Shown piece after piece: positions 46,539 to 58,352 of a DNA stretch of 64,000 bases (position 1 is the stretch's first letter; every line of letters starts with the position of its first letter). The stretch comes from Siphonodentalium dalli. Taxonomy: Eukaryota > Mollusca > Scaphopoda > Gadilida > Siphonodentaliidae. The notes beneath the pieces are model-generated. The model worked only from the letters and a program-made list of their open reading frames with translations. It did no database searches and was not told where the DNA came from. The translations under genes and the position numbers were made by a program. The stretch lies in the NCBI GenBank assembly GCA_032622095.1, contig CP136061.1:5280734-5344733 (forward strand), given 5' to 3'.

Positions 46539-46671
46539 ACATCATAGCATATAATAGCGTAAATTTACAGGCGTCTTGCTATACAATGCAAACATTAATT
46601 AACTCTTATTTTCAGGGTGACATATAGGCCCAATAGGGCCGGGTGCGCGATGTAAACTAAATGTCTAAAAA

Positions 46672-48065
46672 TTGTTTGTTATTTAACATGCACATGTCAC
46701 GTAAATAAAAGATATTACTACTACCTATGATTGTGAAAAATATAAAAAAAACATTTATGGAATAAATTGGTTAACTCCGAAAGCTCAACTCCGATTTTAT
46801 GGGACTTTTCGTGACGCAACCGAGATGTTATGGCCTAAATAATATAAACAAAATCAGCTTTCCCCTATGTATTTCCTTACTTTTCCCATTTCACGCCTAA
46901 TGTGCCTGGACTACACCGCGAATCACCCTCCCAGAACAAAATTGCCACCACGTTGAGAGTCTTGCTTATTGCACACTGTTTACGCACTGTAGCATGGTTC
47001 CGAAGGCGAAATAGATCGAAAAAGCTAACATAATCTCCTAATTAATAATATTATGGCCTTCCTCCCGGAACAACAAATGGCCGCTTCAACTCGTAGATAC
47101 GAGCTGCGAGCAATACAGTTTTTTATCGCAACAATTAGTATCGATTGAAACAAACTGGAGGATAATTGTGTGCGAGCCAGCGGTCTGGAGGAATTATTAT
47201 AAGGGCGCATAATGTCTGTATTGCCTCCTTCTAAGGAAATATTGAATATATTACAATAATATACACATACGACAGTATAAATTGTGTTGTGGATTTTGAG
47301 AAAAAATAAGAGGAATATTGAATGTGATGGAAGCTCATAATGCTTTGTGATTGGTATGCCGAAGTGAGCGTTGCGATTTTCGCTTTGCACGAACTTCGGA
47401 TATAAGCACAACGCGTACAATGACCTTCTATCCAATCGAATCGACCAATTTAATATTGTTGGTTGTAAAACACCAAATACAAATTAGTATAGTGATTTCC
47501 CATGGGACCCGCAAGCTAGGATCATCATACAAAAAAAATCCTGGCAGCTGAATGGTCAATGATACATGGATGAAATATAGCCACACGGTGAATGGTTACG
47601 ACTGTCAAATGTGCGCATCATTTGTGGGAGGGTTTGGGGTTTTGTTTAGATGTCATTTGTTTCGCCCTTTTAAGGGTGGTGTGACCACTGTGGTGTGAAG
47701 AAATACGTTAATTATAAAGTCATGGCACATTTTCATGTGTCCAACAAGACATTCTGTAATTGGTGATACATGTTCCTGCGAATACATACCATCAAGCGAG
47801 ATTGTTAACACGTAGATCAATGTAAATGATTTGAGTTATTGTAACTTGCAAACTCTCACATATGTTGCGAGTTTTGACACAGAAGTGTTTACGCCACAGG
47901 TATTTGCGTTTCCTGATGTGTGGTGGTTGGTATGTGCCTCATTATACGTTCACGAACAAATGTAACGTTTTCCGAAACAACTCTCTCTAACATACAAAAG
48001 GTTTGCACACAGTTCTGATGTTAACCCATTCATGGCGGGAGCTTCCTGAATGTTAGCGGAATCCC
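46672..48065. other. Intergenic, nothing recognised
   Basis: About 1.4 kb. A 136-codon minus frame (47025-47435) has no signal or domain and is not called. No repeats with partners noticed. Confidence 0.35.
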
Positions 48066-48140
48066 CGTGCCAATGCATTATCTTAAATACGCGAGTAGAC
48101 CATAGGTCGCCTCGCATATATAAGAAAATGCATTTGCCTA
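48066..48140. repeat. Decayed third copy of the 28510 small hairpin
   Basis: 'gtgccaatgcatta' ... 'cataggtcgcctcgcatata' ... 'aatgcatttgcc' reproduces the arm hairpin with several mismatches. The following AT-rich 'ttataattgttaaa' sequence resembles the spacer of the complete element. Confidence 0.65.
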
Positions 48141-48678
48141 GCAAATGTTGTATTATTTTTTATAATTGTTAAAATATTTAAGAAAAAAATAAAAAAATAT
48201 AATTGTTTTAAAAGAATGTAAGAACTAGTGATAACAAATTATAAAATTGTTAAAGAATATAAGAAAACATGTTAAAAATTGTTATAGAATGTAAGACGAA
48301 ATAATATAAAATGATAATTATTGTTAAAGAATGTGTGAAAGATTCCGTGAGCTGTCGCTGGTGAAAATCTCTTCATTACTTATGAGTGCACATGCTCGGC
48401 ATCGACAAAAGTTCCATCTGCGTTAGTTTCTCTCATTTTGCTCGACACCAATGTCGATTTGATGTTTGAAAGTTGCATTGTTGACACGAACGGATGGTAT
48501 GCTATGACTAAAGGAACGCGGTCGATTTGAGAAAGCTGTCGTTATTTAGCGTTTCTTGCTTATGGCTCTTGATATTGGTTGTTTGTTATTTTATTGTCAG
48601 AAAAGCAGAAAGTTATTTGTTCCCCACGTTACTCTGTTTAAGAATTCATCCTGTTGTAACATAATTACTGACCATCGT
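48141..48678. other. AT-rich spacer-like and intergenic sequence
   Basis: 'aaattgtta.agaatgtaag' recurs several times between 48200 and 48335; the rest has no gene signal. Confidence 0.35.
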
Positions 48679-48873
48679 AGACTATATAACTCGAAATAGT
48701 TATCTGATGGAGTTGCCAGTTCCTAGCCGATGGCCGGTGGTTTGCCGCACATGGTCGATGAGTTTATCAGCCTTCGAACTCATTATTAGATTAGCCGTAA
48801 GTGTGCGGATTTCCGCCATCAATTCAACTGGCAATGTCGTGAAATGGCATTTGTTTCTGAAAGCGACATTTAG
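48679..48873 (+). mobile_element. 5'-truncated SINE, relative of 22108-22425
   Basis: Matches the body of the complete SINE: 'cgaaat.gttatctg.tggag', 'gccgatggccggtggtttgc', 'gatgagtttatcagcc', 'aagtgtgcggatttcc' and 'actggcaatgtcgtga'. It lacks the tRNA-like head and the CAAT tail. Confidence 0.8.
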
Positions 48874-48922
48874 ATGGAGATGCACGTTTTGCATAAATAC
48901 AGCCAAATATGGCAAGAGATTT

Positions 48923-49285
48923 TCAACAAAGTATTTCTCTGGATCTATCTGGCGAAAAATCTAGAATTTCACATATCATCACCGTCATTACATGTATAAT
49001 CTGAGCAGTTATTAAGATACAACAAAAACAATGGATTTTAGTACGTTTGAGAGGTTGACCATATTGTTTTCTTTGTTGTCCCTTTAGGTACCAAGAACTG
49101 ATAGAATAATTAATAATTTCACACAAAACTCCAATCATCAAACAGCTTATTGTCTTGGCTCTATGAGAGGAAGCATCATTTGTATCATAATGTGGAGTTA
49201 GATTTAGTGTCATACCCACATATATTATAATGAAGAATAAAGCAGTCAGAAATATTCCAGCCCAATGAAAACAACTGTTGTGGTC
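48923..49285 (-). pseudogene. Membrane-protein-like exon remnant
   Basis: About 120 codons on the minus strand with three hydrophobic segments (IFLTALFFIIIYVGMTL; TISCLMIGVLCEIINYSI; CFCCILITAQIIHVMTVMI) separated by polar loops, the pattern of a multi-pass membrane protein. A possible acceptor (ctccctgcttgag|tgg) precedes it and a stop ends it just upstream of the truncated SINE. No ATG opens the frame and I do not recognise the family. It could be an internal or last exon of a larger gene or a stranded fragment. Confidence 0.35.
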
Positions 49286-49440
49286 CACTCAAGCAGGGAG
49301 CAATCAATAGAAATTAGGTCACAATGTTAAGAGATATGGTGGTCAGCTTTAATTTGGTTATGAAGCCATGGCCCAGAACTCACCTCAGCCCAATTTTTCG
49401 TTGAACAACACGAATGACATGATAGGAGTAAACGGCAACG

Positions 49441-49985
49441 GCAACTTATCCAGAAGGGAGGGGCTCGGGAAATATCAAGTTACACAGACGGAATGTTCCC
49501 CTTTCCGATGGCATCAAAATTAATTCCCAGGTTCTGCCCACAGCGTGGAAATATCTCAGCGTTTCAAGTACTAAATTCGGCAGATTCAACAAACATATTC
49601 TGTAACAGATGCACTCAGTAAATTTAGTGAGGTTGGGACCCCGACTTTTGTTTCTTAATATCTCAGCAACTTATCCAGAAGGGAGGGGCTCGGGAAATAT
49701 CTAGTTACACAGAGGGAATGTTCCCCTTTCCGATGGCATCAAAATTAATTCCCAGCTTCTGCCCACAGCGTGGAAATATTCCAGTGTTTCAAGTGATAAA
49801 TTCGGCAGATTCATCGAATATTATCTATAGCATATGCACTCTGTAAATTTAGTGAGGTTGAGAGCCCGTCTTTTGTTTCTTAATATCTCGGCAACTTCTA
49901 CAGAAGGGGGGGGGGGGCTCGGCAAATATCTAGTTATACAGAGGGAATGTTCCCCTGTCCGATGGCTATATTCTATTAAAGTCCT
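49441..49985. repeat. 225-bp tandem repeat, about 2.4 units
   Basis: 'gcaactt.t.cagaaggg' starts at 49441, 49666 and 49891, exactly 225 bp apart; 'ggaatgttccccttt/gtccgatgg' and 'tttagtgaggttg' recur in step. The third unit has a G run near 49907. Confidence 0.9.
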
Positions 49986-50199
49986 TGTGCATGGAATGGA
50001 CAAACGCTCTTTATCCATACCCTGCTTAATCTTGATATTTTGTAAAGGAACTTTGTCAGGATAATGCAAACTTACAAAGTTACTTCAAAATTCACTCAGG
50101 TCCCTTACATCATCTCGGAAAATTGTATATTTACCTGTTGATATGTGGCGAAGAATCGCTATAAAAATTAATGAACAATTCCTTTACAAACATCATAAA

Positions 50200-50990
50200 T
50201 AACACTGTAACTTCACGTTACACGTTATTACCTTAACCTCTCTATTTATAATCAATATCATATAGACATGAATATCAATATACAACCTGAAACAAAGCTG
50301 CATGAAGTTTCGATGCACCAGACAGGACTACTCTCATACATTGATGTTCACGTTACGCGCTATTACCTTAACTTCTCTATTTATAATGAATATCTCAATG
50401 TACATGGTAGTTAGATTACCTCATAAACAGAACATATGACCACACGATGAGGAAATTCAATGAACATGCATAAAATGCTTTTTGTGCAATAAAGTTCATA
50501 CATCATTCGAAAGGTTAGCATCTTCCCTTCATTAATATTGCAACATGTAGACACTAATATTGCGAACAAAGCGTAAATTTGGCCAGGAACGGCGAGCGTT
50601 GAATAAGAAATTAGCTAAAAACTGGAAAAAATCCGACTAACAGGAATCAGGAACATAGATATAAGCGCATATTACTCGCGTTTTACGCAATGTAAAAATA
50701 CATATTATACATCATTCGAAAGGTTAGCGTCTCCCCTTCATTAATATTGCAACATTTAGATATTACTTTTGTGAACAAAGCGTACAATTGGCCAGGAACG
50801 GTGAGCGTTGAATCAGAAATTAGCACCCCGAAGAACGTACGTAACTTATTCTTCGTAGAAAGTCGCAGATTTCTCACGAATTACGCAACGTCACTGCCAA
50901 GTATTTACAGAAATGGAAAGAGTATCATTCACTATATTCATTTCTGTCGCATAAAATGCTTTTTGTGCAATAAAGTTCAGACAAAGTGTG
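50200..50990. repeat. Cluster of imperfect direct duplications
   Basis: 'cacgtta..c.ttattacctt' context at 50215 and 50350; 'catcattcgaaaggttagc' at 50501 and 50710; 'cataaaatgctttttgtgca' at 50469 and 50949. The blocks overlap at different spacings, suggesting repeated local duplication. No gene. Confidence 0.55.
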
Positions 50991-51055
50991 AAAATGATTG
51001 ATATCTTTTAGACGAAATCTTAGATTCCCCGGACAAATATCTATATATAGGGATC

Positions 51056-51955
51056 TACTAAAAGACGGGACGGGACGCTTTTCCGGGACGGGACGGAACG
51101 ATTTGTCTAAAAGACGGGACGGGACGGAACGAATATTTAAAAGTCATTTTATTCGGAAATGAAAGAGTTTAGAGGCACAAACATGGTCTCAACTTGTTTA
51201 TTGGTATCTACTCTATACGAATGTGATGTTTTCCCGATAAAATTGAGCGTATACTGAACGGTGAGCGTTCGAATAACGAAGCGTCGAAATTAGGGAAATT
51301 TATCACTTCTGGGACGATAATCTAAACACTAAAAGTCATATTTCGTTTACATTTTCATGTTTGGGTGACGGATTATTGCAGAAAATGTTTGTCTAATATA
51401 TACTAAATAGTAAAATAGAAGTTTGAACTTGTTTTCTGCTTATAAAAGTAGTGTTTTTATCGACGGGACGATGACATCCGCATTCTTGAAAAATCTCCAT
51501 TCCGCCGAACGAAAATCTTCGAAAATCTTAACAGAAAAACTAGCATTATGTTAACATTTTCATGTTTGGGTGACGGATTATTGCAGAAAATGCTAGTCTA
51601 ATATATACTAAATAGTAAAATAGAAGTTTGAACTTGTTTTCTGATGGTAAAAGTAGTGTTTTTATCGACGGGACGATGACACCTCCATTCTTGAAAAATG
51701 TGCATTCCGCCGAACGAAAATCTTCGAAAATCTTAACAGAAAAACTAGCATTATGTTCACATTTTCATGTTTGGGTGACGGATTTTTGCAGAAAATGCTA
51801 GTCTAATATATACTAAATAGTAAAATAGAAGTTTGAACTTGTTTTCTGATGGTAAAAGTAGTGTTTTTATCGACGGGACGATGACACCTCCATTCTTGAA
51901 AAATCTGCATTCCGCCGAACGAAAATCGTCGAAAATCTTAACAGAAAAACTAGCA
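51056..51955. repeat. GGGACGGGAC cluster and 205-bp tandem repeat (three units)
   Basis: 51060-51130 holds several 'gggacgggac' runs. The main array has 'attttcatgtttgggtgacg' at 51351, 51556 and 51761, exactly 205 bp apart, with 'cgacgggacgatgaca' inside each unit. The GGGACG core thus links the cluster and the array. Confidence 0.9.
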
Positions 51956-53040
51956 GAGCCCTATTCTAACATTTTGACAAAATCTGTCATGGGGCAGATA
52001 ATTGGTACGCTGGGCCAATTGCACCCATTTGGTTGTCGGCCATTTGGGTAGGTCGGATTTTGGGTTTGTTTCAAGAAAAAGCGTCCTGTGCTTTATATAC
52101 ATAGAAATAAATTTGAAATAACAATTTTAAAAGGAGTGAGTGGTATTTGATCGGGAGTCTAACTACATGACAAAAATCATTAAAATTACCTATCTGTATC
52201 CATACCATAAATGTGTTAGCAACGAACGCTTTTTACTGCTTCGTGCTGATCTCGACTTTTCTATATTCTATATCTAGAATAAGTCGTTTGTTTATGGCAT
52301 ATATGGTCATCATAATAGTATTTCGTGTATTTATACCTATATTTATTTCACGGGAAAATAGCCAGAAGGAACAAAAGTCAGTTTCGTTGTGTTTCTGCCA
52401 CTTGCAATAAATAAGTGTATTTTATCAGTGTGTTCTTCAATAACTTTTTAGTGGTTAATGGACATATTGCAGGAAACTCCCCCTGATTATACAGACCCGG
52501 AACGACTGTAGAAGTTACTAAATGAGCCAATGATGGCGATGTGAAGTCAGAACGAACGTGGAAGCTCCCGTACCTTATCATATCTCTAATAAAATAAGCG
52601 CATATAAACCTGATTGGCTTCGGTTTGATGTGATCGGGTGGGATAAGTGGCACGATGGGCCAATTACACGCATGTGGTTGTTGGTTATTTATTCGAGTCG
52701 GATTTTGGAGTTGTTTCGAGAGAAAAAATGTCACGCGTGCTTACTCTAGAAATTTCAGCTTTATTTGTTAAATGTGAAATGACCGAAGGGCCCTATTCTA
52801 ACATATTCACATAAATCAGTCAAATGGCATACAAATGGCATATAAACGCTCTTTATTGCTTCTAAATTCGATATCGCGAATAAGTCTTTTGTACATGACA
52901 TAATAGTTTCCCCAAATTATACCTATTTGGATGACGGAAAGCGGGTCAGAATCTGTGATTAAAATAGGTGGCGTTTGACCAAAGACTGTGACGTTCTGAC
53001 CAAATTGAAATTTGGCCTTTCGTCTGTTCACGTTATGACA
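51955..53040. repeat. ~640-bp direct duplication, diverged
   Basis: 51955-52430 and 52590-53040 share in order 'gggccaatt.cac.catttggttg', 'gtcggattttg.g.ttgttt', an ACGCT(C/T)TTT motif ('aacgctctttattgctt' at 52845; 'aacgctttttactgctt' at 52224) and 'gaataagtc.tttgt'. Intervening frames are broken. Confidence 0.5.
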
Positions 53041-53108
53041 CAATCAGCTTATTATAATTTTTCCATCGACCCTGGGAGACCAAAGTATGAGCCATTAGAA
53101 GCGACGTC

Positions 53109-53579
53109 ATGCAGCGCCTTAACCGTCAAATCATTATTGTCTATTCAGGACTAATTAATGTAACTGATTTAGTTTCAAGCTGCTCCACAGGGCATACTGG
53201 CAGCTGCCTCGCCATTGATACCCCAGTAGTGGCATATATTAATCTCGTCACAGAACGATTGAAGGATGAATATATAAATAAGTATATTATCAGTGCAGAC
53301 GATCCACACAGTAAACGAAGGCCATACAAACAATTCAAAACCATTTTTCGACTCGAACCATATCTAATACATACAATTTCTATCAAAGACCGTGAACAAT
53401 TATGTAGACTTCGAATCAGCTGTCATTCATTAGAAATAGAAAAAGGCCAACACAAACGCCCACCGACGCCAGCCAATGATCGGATATTCAAGATGTGCAA
53501 TACTAACTCAGTGGAAGACGAGAAGCATTTTGTTCTCCATTGTATCAAATACGACAAATTGAGAAAAAGGCCTATATGA
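53109..53579 (+). pseudogene. LINE ORF2 C-terminal fragment, second lineage
   Basis: A 156-codon frame includes YKQFKTIFRLEPYLIHTISI and CNTNSVEDEKHFVLHC, the C-terminal region of LINE ORF2 with the knuckle. The first Cys of the pair is replaced (IFKMC for the usual IC..C). A part near its start (SCLAIDTPVVAYI) is similar to 54106-54150 (SCLAIEITVVAYL), so the two fragments are distantly related. The following 53580-53945 is probably its 3' UTR, ending 'aataaatatcatatcata'. Confidence 0.65.
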
Positions 53580-53953
53580 ATCACTAAATTTCTAAGGGCC
53601 AGTAGTATCTCAAAATGCATATACATAATGCGAAACGACCAACCAAATACAAGTAATGTGATCAGTCGAGCTTTCAAAGAATTCTTTGAAATGAGAAAAG
53701 AAGCCCGAAGTTGATGAATAAATTAATAATTAATTTCTATTCCACACGATATCATAGGCCTGTATACAGTTTATTTGCATGCTTATATTATTGAGCTCTA
53801 CTAAGTCATTGTATAACTGTAGTATGAATATGTGGAAAGTTTATTATATGAACTATGTATGTGTAAATTATATGTCTTATTATTATGTAATGCATACGGC
53901 TCACATGAGTGTTTTATGCTAATAAATATCATATCATAATTCCTCGCTGCATT

Positions 53954-54270
53954 GAAGCAATATTCTGAGGAAGAACGTGGATTGAACCCGAATTATTACC
54001 TCCACCCAATTTAAAGGTGCTCAATCCGATGCGATGATCCCCATATCATCCGATTCCAACAACAACATTTTTTGAAATGCCGCTTCAGTTGTCATACTGG
54101 CACAATTGTCATGCCTCGCCATTGAGATCACAGTAGTGGCATATCTCGCGGCAATGAAGCAATATTCTGAGGAAGAACGTGGATTGATCCCCGGTTTATT
54201 TCCTCCACCCAGATTAAAGGTACTCAATCCGATTCGATGGTCCCCATATCATCCGATTCCAACAACAACA
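53954..54270 (+). repeat. 202-bp duplicated block
   Basis: 'gaagcaatattctgaggaag' begins at 53954 and 54156, and about 115 bp after it are nearly identical, ending 'caacaacattttttgaaa'. The second copy runs into the LINE tail below. Confidence 0.85.
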
Positions 54271-54284
54271 TTTTTTGAAAAGCC

Positions 54285-54608
54285 AGATCGATGTTCAATA
54301 ACAACTCGAATTGCGGTGCTTGCAGATCAACGTATCACAAAGAAATTGAACATGTATTATTTACATGTAATGTGCCAGCCATGCATCAATTGAGATACAG
54401 TTTCTGGTCAATCACCATTGACTTCTTTGGGGTAGAATGTTTTATGTTTCTCGATTCACTCTCGCAAAACCATCTATGTGACTTCCTAATCGGCGGCACA
54501 GCCTTCGTTCCTCCACTCGTTGTCATCAATGCTCGGGGAGATATTCTCACATTCGCCGCGAAATTCATGTACAAAGGATGCCAACTTTTACGAAACAATG
54601 CCCGTTAA
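54285..54608 (+). pseudogene. LINE ORF2 C-terminal fragment, third lineage
   Basis: Contains CGACRSTYHKEIEHVLFTC (C-x2-C-x9-H-x4-C, intact) followed by a ~60-residue helical tail ending KFMYKGCQLLRNNAR and a stop. This architecture is that of LINE ORF2 C-termini; the sequence differs from the other three examples. It is truncated at the 5' side by the duplicated block. Confidence 0.65.
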
Positions 54609-54993
54609 GACTATACCCGATTGCTTGCGTGTGCTTGCTGCCTGCCAGAAAAGCAAGTCTTGTTGACATTAAAATGTTTGAGGGTGAAAAGGAGCATGGC
54701 TTAGTGAACATAAGATCAACATCTATACGCATGCGATATACACTTTCCTTATCTATATGTGATCAAACTCTAATATGGTACATAGACCATACGGCTCATA
54801 CTGCTGTAATGTACTGGAATTCAGTGTTGTTACTTTTTGCCGCCATTTTCTATGCTCAAATGTTGTTTGTATATATACTAAATAATGTTTTTAAATACCA
54901 CTCTCACCTTTATGTGTACAAAACGCTCCAATTCGTTTATACAACACATACAATGTATTGATGTATGATCTCCGTTAATGGAGGTTAATAAAG
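54609..54993 (+). other. Probable LINE 3' UTR
   Basis: Follows the ORF2 stop and closes with 'ggttaataaagc' just before a (TA)n run, suggesting a polyadenylation-like signal and a TA microsatellite tail. The 127-codon frame here is judged incidental. Confidence 0.4.

Positions 54994-54994
<1 letters not shown>

Positions 54995-55042
<48 letters not shown>
54995..55042. repeat. (TA)n microsatellite
   Basis: Twenty-four uninterrupted TA units at the end of the LINE fragment. Confidence 0.95.
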
Positions 55043-55044
<2 letters not shown>

Positions 55045-56404
55045 ATCGACATATTTGCGAGCGTTAATTCGGATTGAGTACCTTTAACCGACTGTTGTGT
55101 TCAGCCACCCATTATCACGGCATACAAATAAACGACAATGCGAGAAATACTGTATAATTATAGTTATGGGTCGGCTGTGTTGTGTTACGCTGGCACAGCA
55201 TTAATTTTGGCAATAATATTAGTCAGTATGGCATTAACACAATTGATCCTTTCATATTATAACCTGAGATCAGTGCTTATAGTTGTGGTATGCTGTTCCA
55301 GGATAGCGACTGTTGTTTGCACGCAATATGGGGGTGGGGGGGGGGGGGTGGGAGTCACACTGGCAAGAGTTTTTTAAAAACTGTTTTAACTGCCATTTTA
55401 TGAATGTTTAGAACGTTCTCAAATTTGCCTATATATGATATACTTCCCAGTCCTGCAATCTACTCTCTATTCCACCGGTCAATTCAATTTGTTTAATCTT
55501 ATCGACCAATAATACATAGATATTAAGATAACATATATTACATTTATGAACATGCATGACTTACATCATAAATTTTCAAATGATACATTATAATATATGA
55601 ACAGTATTTACAATATAAATAATATACTTGCCTGTTATATGTCATTGCCATTAATCTGATCCGTTTGGTTTAATTCATTAGGGCTTACCATTCAGGTGTA
55701 ATGCCATACCACGAGAGAGATATTTATTCCTCCAAATATGGGGACCATTATTGTACAATACATGTATATACATATACAAAAGTTACTTGTGACATATATA
55801 CACAATATAATTTAATTTGAGAAGGCTCATTTGAAGTCGATAGTGCGATCTAGTTTCTTATGTGATAATTAAAATATCAGGAGGTCGGATAACTTTCATG
55901 AAAGACAGACACAAAACGGAAGCTAATAAAGCCCGGCGTTCCAATGCAGAAACATCTGCTCAACACATTGAGCAACCTTCAAGCATCGGGGCGTTCGTAT
56001 TACGTAATGTATCATCTGGTGGGAATTTCTGGCCTATACAGACAGCACGGAATTCCATGCTTCTTTGATGATGAATAATGACTGGCAGAAATCCACTGCA
56101 TTTGACCACCATGTGTGTTAATATCAGTGTCAAGTCGAATAGATCAGCATATCCACCGGATAGCCGCCTAGTTTTATACTGTTGCTCAATATTTCATGTG
56201 TATTATAAGTGTTGGTCGATGTAGCTTGGAATACATTTAACACTGTAAGCAGACGAGTGGACTTGCTAGTAGGAACACCAGAGGCTAAAGGCACGGGCGG
56301 CGTTTGTTGCAGAAATATTTATATTTGTCCAAATCGGCATTAACAGAAGGAACACAAAAATATATACAGTTCCGCTCGATGCCAAACATAATCAGCGCGT
56401 AGAT
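55043..56404. other. Intergenic, nothing recognised
   Basis: Contains a G-rich run (55329-55350) and a 68-codon frame (55862-56068) without recognisable domain. No repeat partner noticed. Confidence 0.35.
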
Positions 56405-56840
56405 AGCATATTGTCGTCAAGACGTACGATGTTGTACGTAAACAAGAGACTGCTCGTGTTACAGAAGTTGTGCTTAAGTTTATATAACACAGTGCAATTA
56501 TATTGGTTAACACACACAAATGATATAAACGCTCTTTATTATTTCCATATCAGGAAAACCTTAACAAATAACGCTCTTTGTGTTTACCATATCCGGACAT
56601 GAAAAAAAACCAGGAAACGTAACGTTTTTGCTTTCGTTTACACAACAAAAGGGGAAAATGACAATAACATACTGTTTATGCCATATTTCTGATTGACATA
56701 AGAACAAAGCCTCTATATTTTTACTAATCCTTCTGTTTATGGCGGTTTTTGACGGATGTGATTATTTTAACAGCATACCCACCACCAACGCCGCCCGTTT
56801 CTTTAACTTATGTTAAGAAATCATACCTATATAGTATATC
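56405..56840 (+). repeat. Dispersed repeat carrying ACGCTCTTT motifs, copy 2
   Basis: Inverted relative of 5880-6240. Two motifs (56529 and 56571) about 40 bp apart flank 'catatcagga', followed by 'tgtttaccat', and later a block 'ttatggcggtttttgacgga' equivalent to that at about 5980-6010. Peptides from the copies are similar only in patches. Confidence 0.5.
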
Positions 56841-58173
56841 GAAAATTCGTAATTATATGTTGGATTATGACTATATATGGGCATATCTTGCCTGAAATAA
56901 ACACAATACAATAGCAGTAATGTTTTTTTCCCATTTACATACACACACAATATACATCTATTCAATTATATATGACCTGTCAAATGAACAGCGATTTCGT
57001 TCTATATTGTTAAATGGCTACGATATACGCTTTAACCTCTACTTATCCACGCATCTATGTACATGTACATTGATTTGCAATGGTGTCGATATACCAAAAC
57101 CATTGCTAGACACCAAATAATTCTGATCAAATTGGTCGACATAAACTCAAATGTTTTGTATCTCGTAATTTGCTGTACATTTCAGTTTGATAAGGTTTCG
57201 AAAATTCAACCATTTCGTGCTTTATATGCAAACTACTTGGCTTCAAATTGAATAGGGGCGAAAAGTGTTGTTCCACATGTAAGTCATATTGTAGCTTGAA
57301 AGAAATCGAAGATGGTGCACCGTATTACCACTTATGGTTGCACACCAGGTTGCAGTGAATTATCTCCGAACGCGACCAAATTTACATGGCATGGTCACAT
57401 GTCACCCCGATAACGATGCCATGAAAATTTTGTAAGCGAATTACTCGCCCCTGAATGTTCAAAAAATATATATTTGCTCTCCATAATGGAGGAAAGTTGC
57501 TAATGGAGTAGCCGAAGCGCGCGCGAGGGTGAGATCAGACCAGAGGAGGCGGTACACGTCATATTTAGCAAAGAGTAATAGGAGTCAAATTGTTGAGCAA
57601 ACAGTTAAGTCAACAATATTTTCAGTGTATATACTGTTGCCACGTCCCTGCAACGGTGTAAGGTACACGATGCTGGTTGATCGCATCCATGACAGGGGGC
57701 GACGCACTCTATTTGTCATTGGTCATAACCAATGATTTCATGCAATGCATACATAAGCAGATGTTGAGTATATCGATGGATTATTTGCGTGATTTATCAC
57801 CATAATTACGAATTGTATGTTTTCAGTACGCTTCCATAGTGTTGAACATGAAATCTTGTTTGTCGGTGGCATGAATGTACATTTATATGTGGTGCGCTAA
57901 TCATTGTTAATGTTAAGTGCTTTTAAAGATGCATTATCCGATTAAGTGCTTTTTAAGATGCATTATCCGATTGAAGAAATATTGTCGTTGTAACTTGGTG
58001 ATATGGTGACCGTCTGATAAATTAAAATAACTGGGGTAAATATGTATGTATCACATTGTGTCACGCATACATTTGGCGATTTACTACAAAAGCCAAACAG
58101 GAGGGAATATCTATCTTGAGCAGTGAGATCGCCTGCCGGCGCGTGTTAGCCCATCCATTACTAATATAATCCG
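56841..58173. other. Intergenic, with CpG-rich spots
   Basis: No gene supported. 57505-57560 ('gccgaagcgcgcgcgagg') is locally CpG-rich, as is 58125-58200 next to the candidate gene. A ~25-bp direct repeat ('attaagtgctttt.aagatg') occurs at 57911 and 57942. Confidence 0.35.
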
Positions 58174-58352
58174 ATGGCGCGCCTTAGGGGCGGCGGCAGA
58201 TATCTCAAATTGTCTCAGCCCATAGTGTGCGCTATATATCTGCCCTGGCGGTTAATAGGAATTATGATTCCCTTCTATATGGCTGTGTTTGTATACACCG
58301 TCGGGTGGTACGCCATGGATGGCGGCAAACACTCTGGGTTTAAAATTAATAG
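58174..58352 (+). CDS. Candidate first exon of a small membrane protein
   Basis: Starts at an ATG with G at +4 inside a CpG-rich patch that stands out from the AT-rich surroundings, as gene 5' ends often do. Fifty-nine codons plus two bases include a basic start (MARLRGGGRYLKLSQ) and a hydrophobic segment (IGIMIPFYMAVFVYTVGW), suggesting a type II anchor or signal anchor. The exon is ended here at a donor, AG|GTCAGT; the frame alone would run to 58380. Joined to the next exon it gives about 125 residues. I do not recognise the protein. The model rests on phase-compatible splice sites and local composition only. Confidence 0.35.

Larger units (their letters stand above)
45019..46671 (+). repeat. 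509-bp tandem array of LINE tail plus flank (U-L-U-L-U-L-U)
   Basis: Three copies of a ~370-bp LINE 3' tail (L; ending at 45527, 46036 and about 46545) alternate with four copies of a non-LINE block U of about 125-139 bp ('agcatataatagcg...' to '...atgtctaaact'). The period is exactly 509 bp. L is nearly identical to 41747-42120. The last U (46546-46671) lacks the extra 'aaatgtctaaact' of the others. The order fits a truncated insertion flanked by duplicated target U, later expanded by unequal exchange. Confidence 0.93.

Noticed and set aside
47025-47435. 136-codon minus-strand frame
   Set aside because: No domain, signal, splice context or repeat partner; compatible with chance in AT-rich DNA.
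54578-54961. 127-codon frame with a hydrophobic stretch
   Set aside because: Lies just past a LINE ORF2 stop and leads to a TA tail, so it is best read as LINE 3' UTR.
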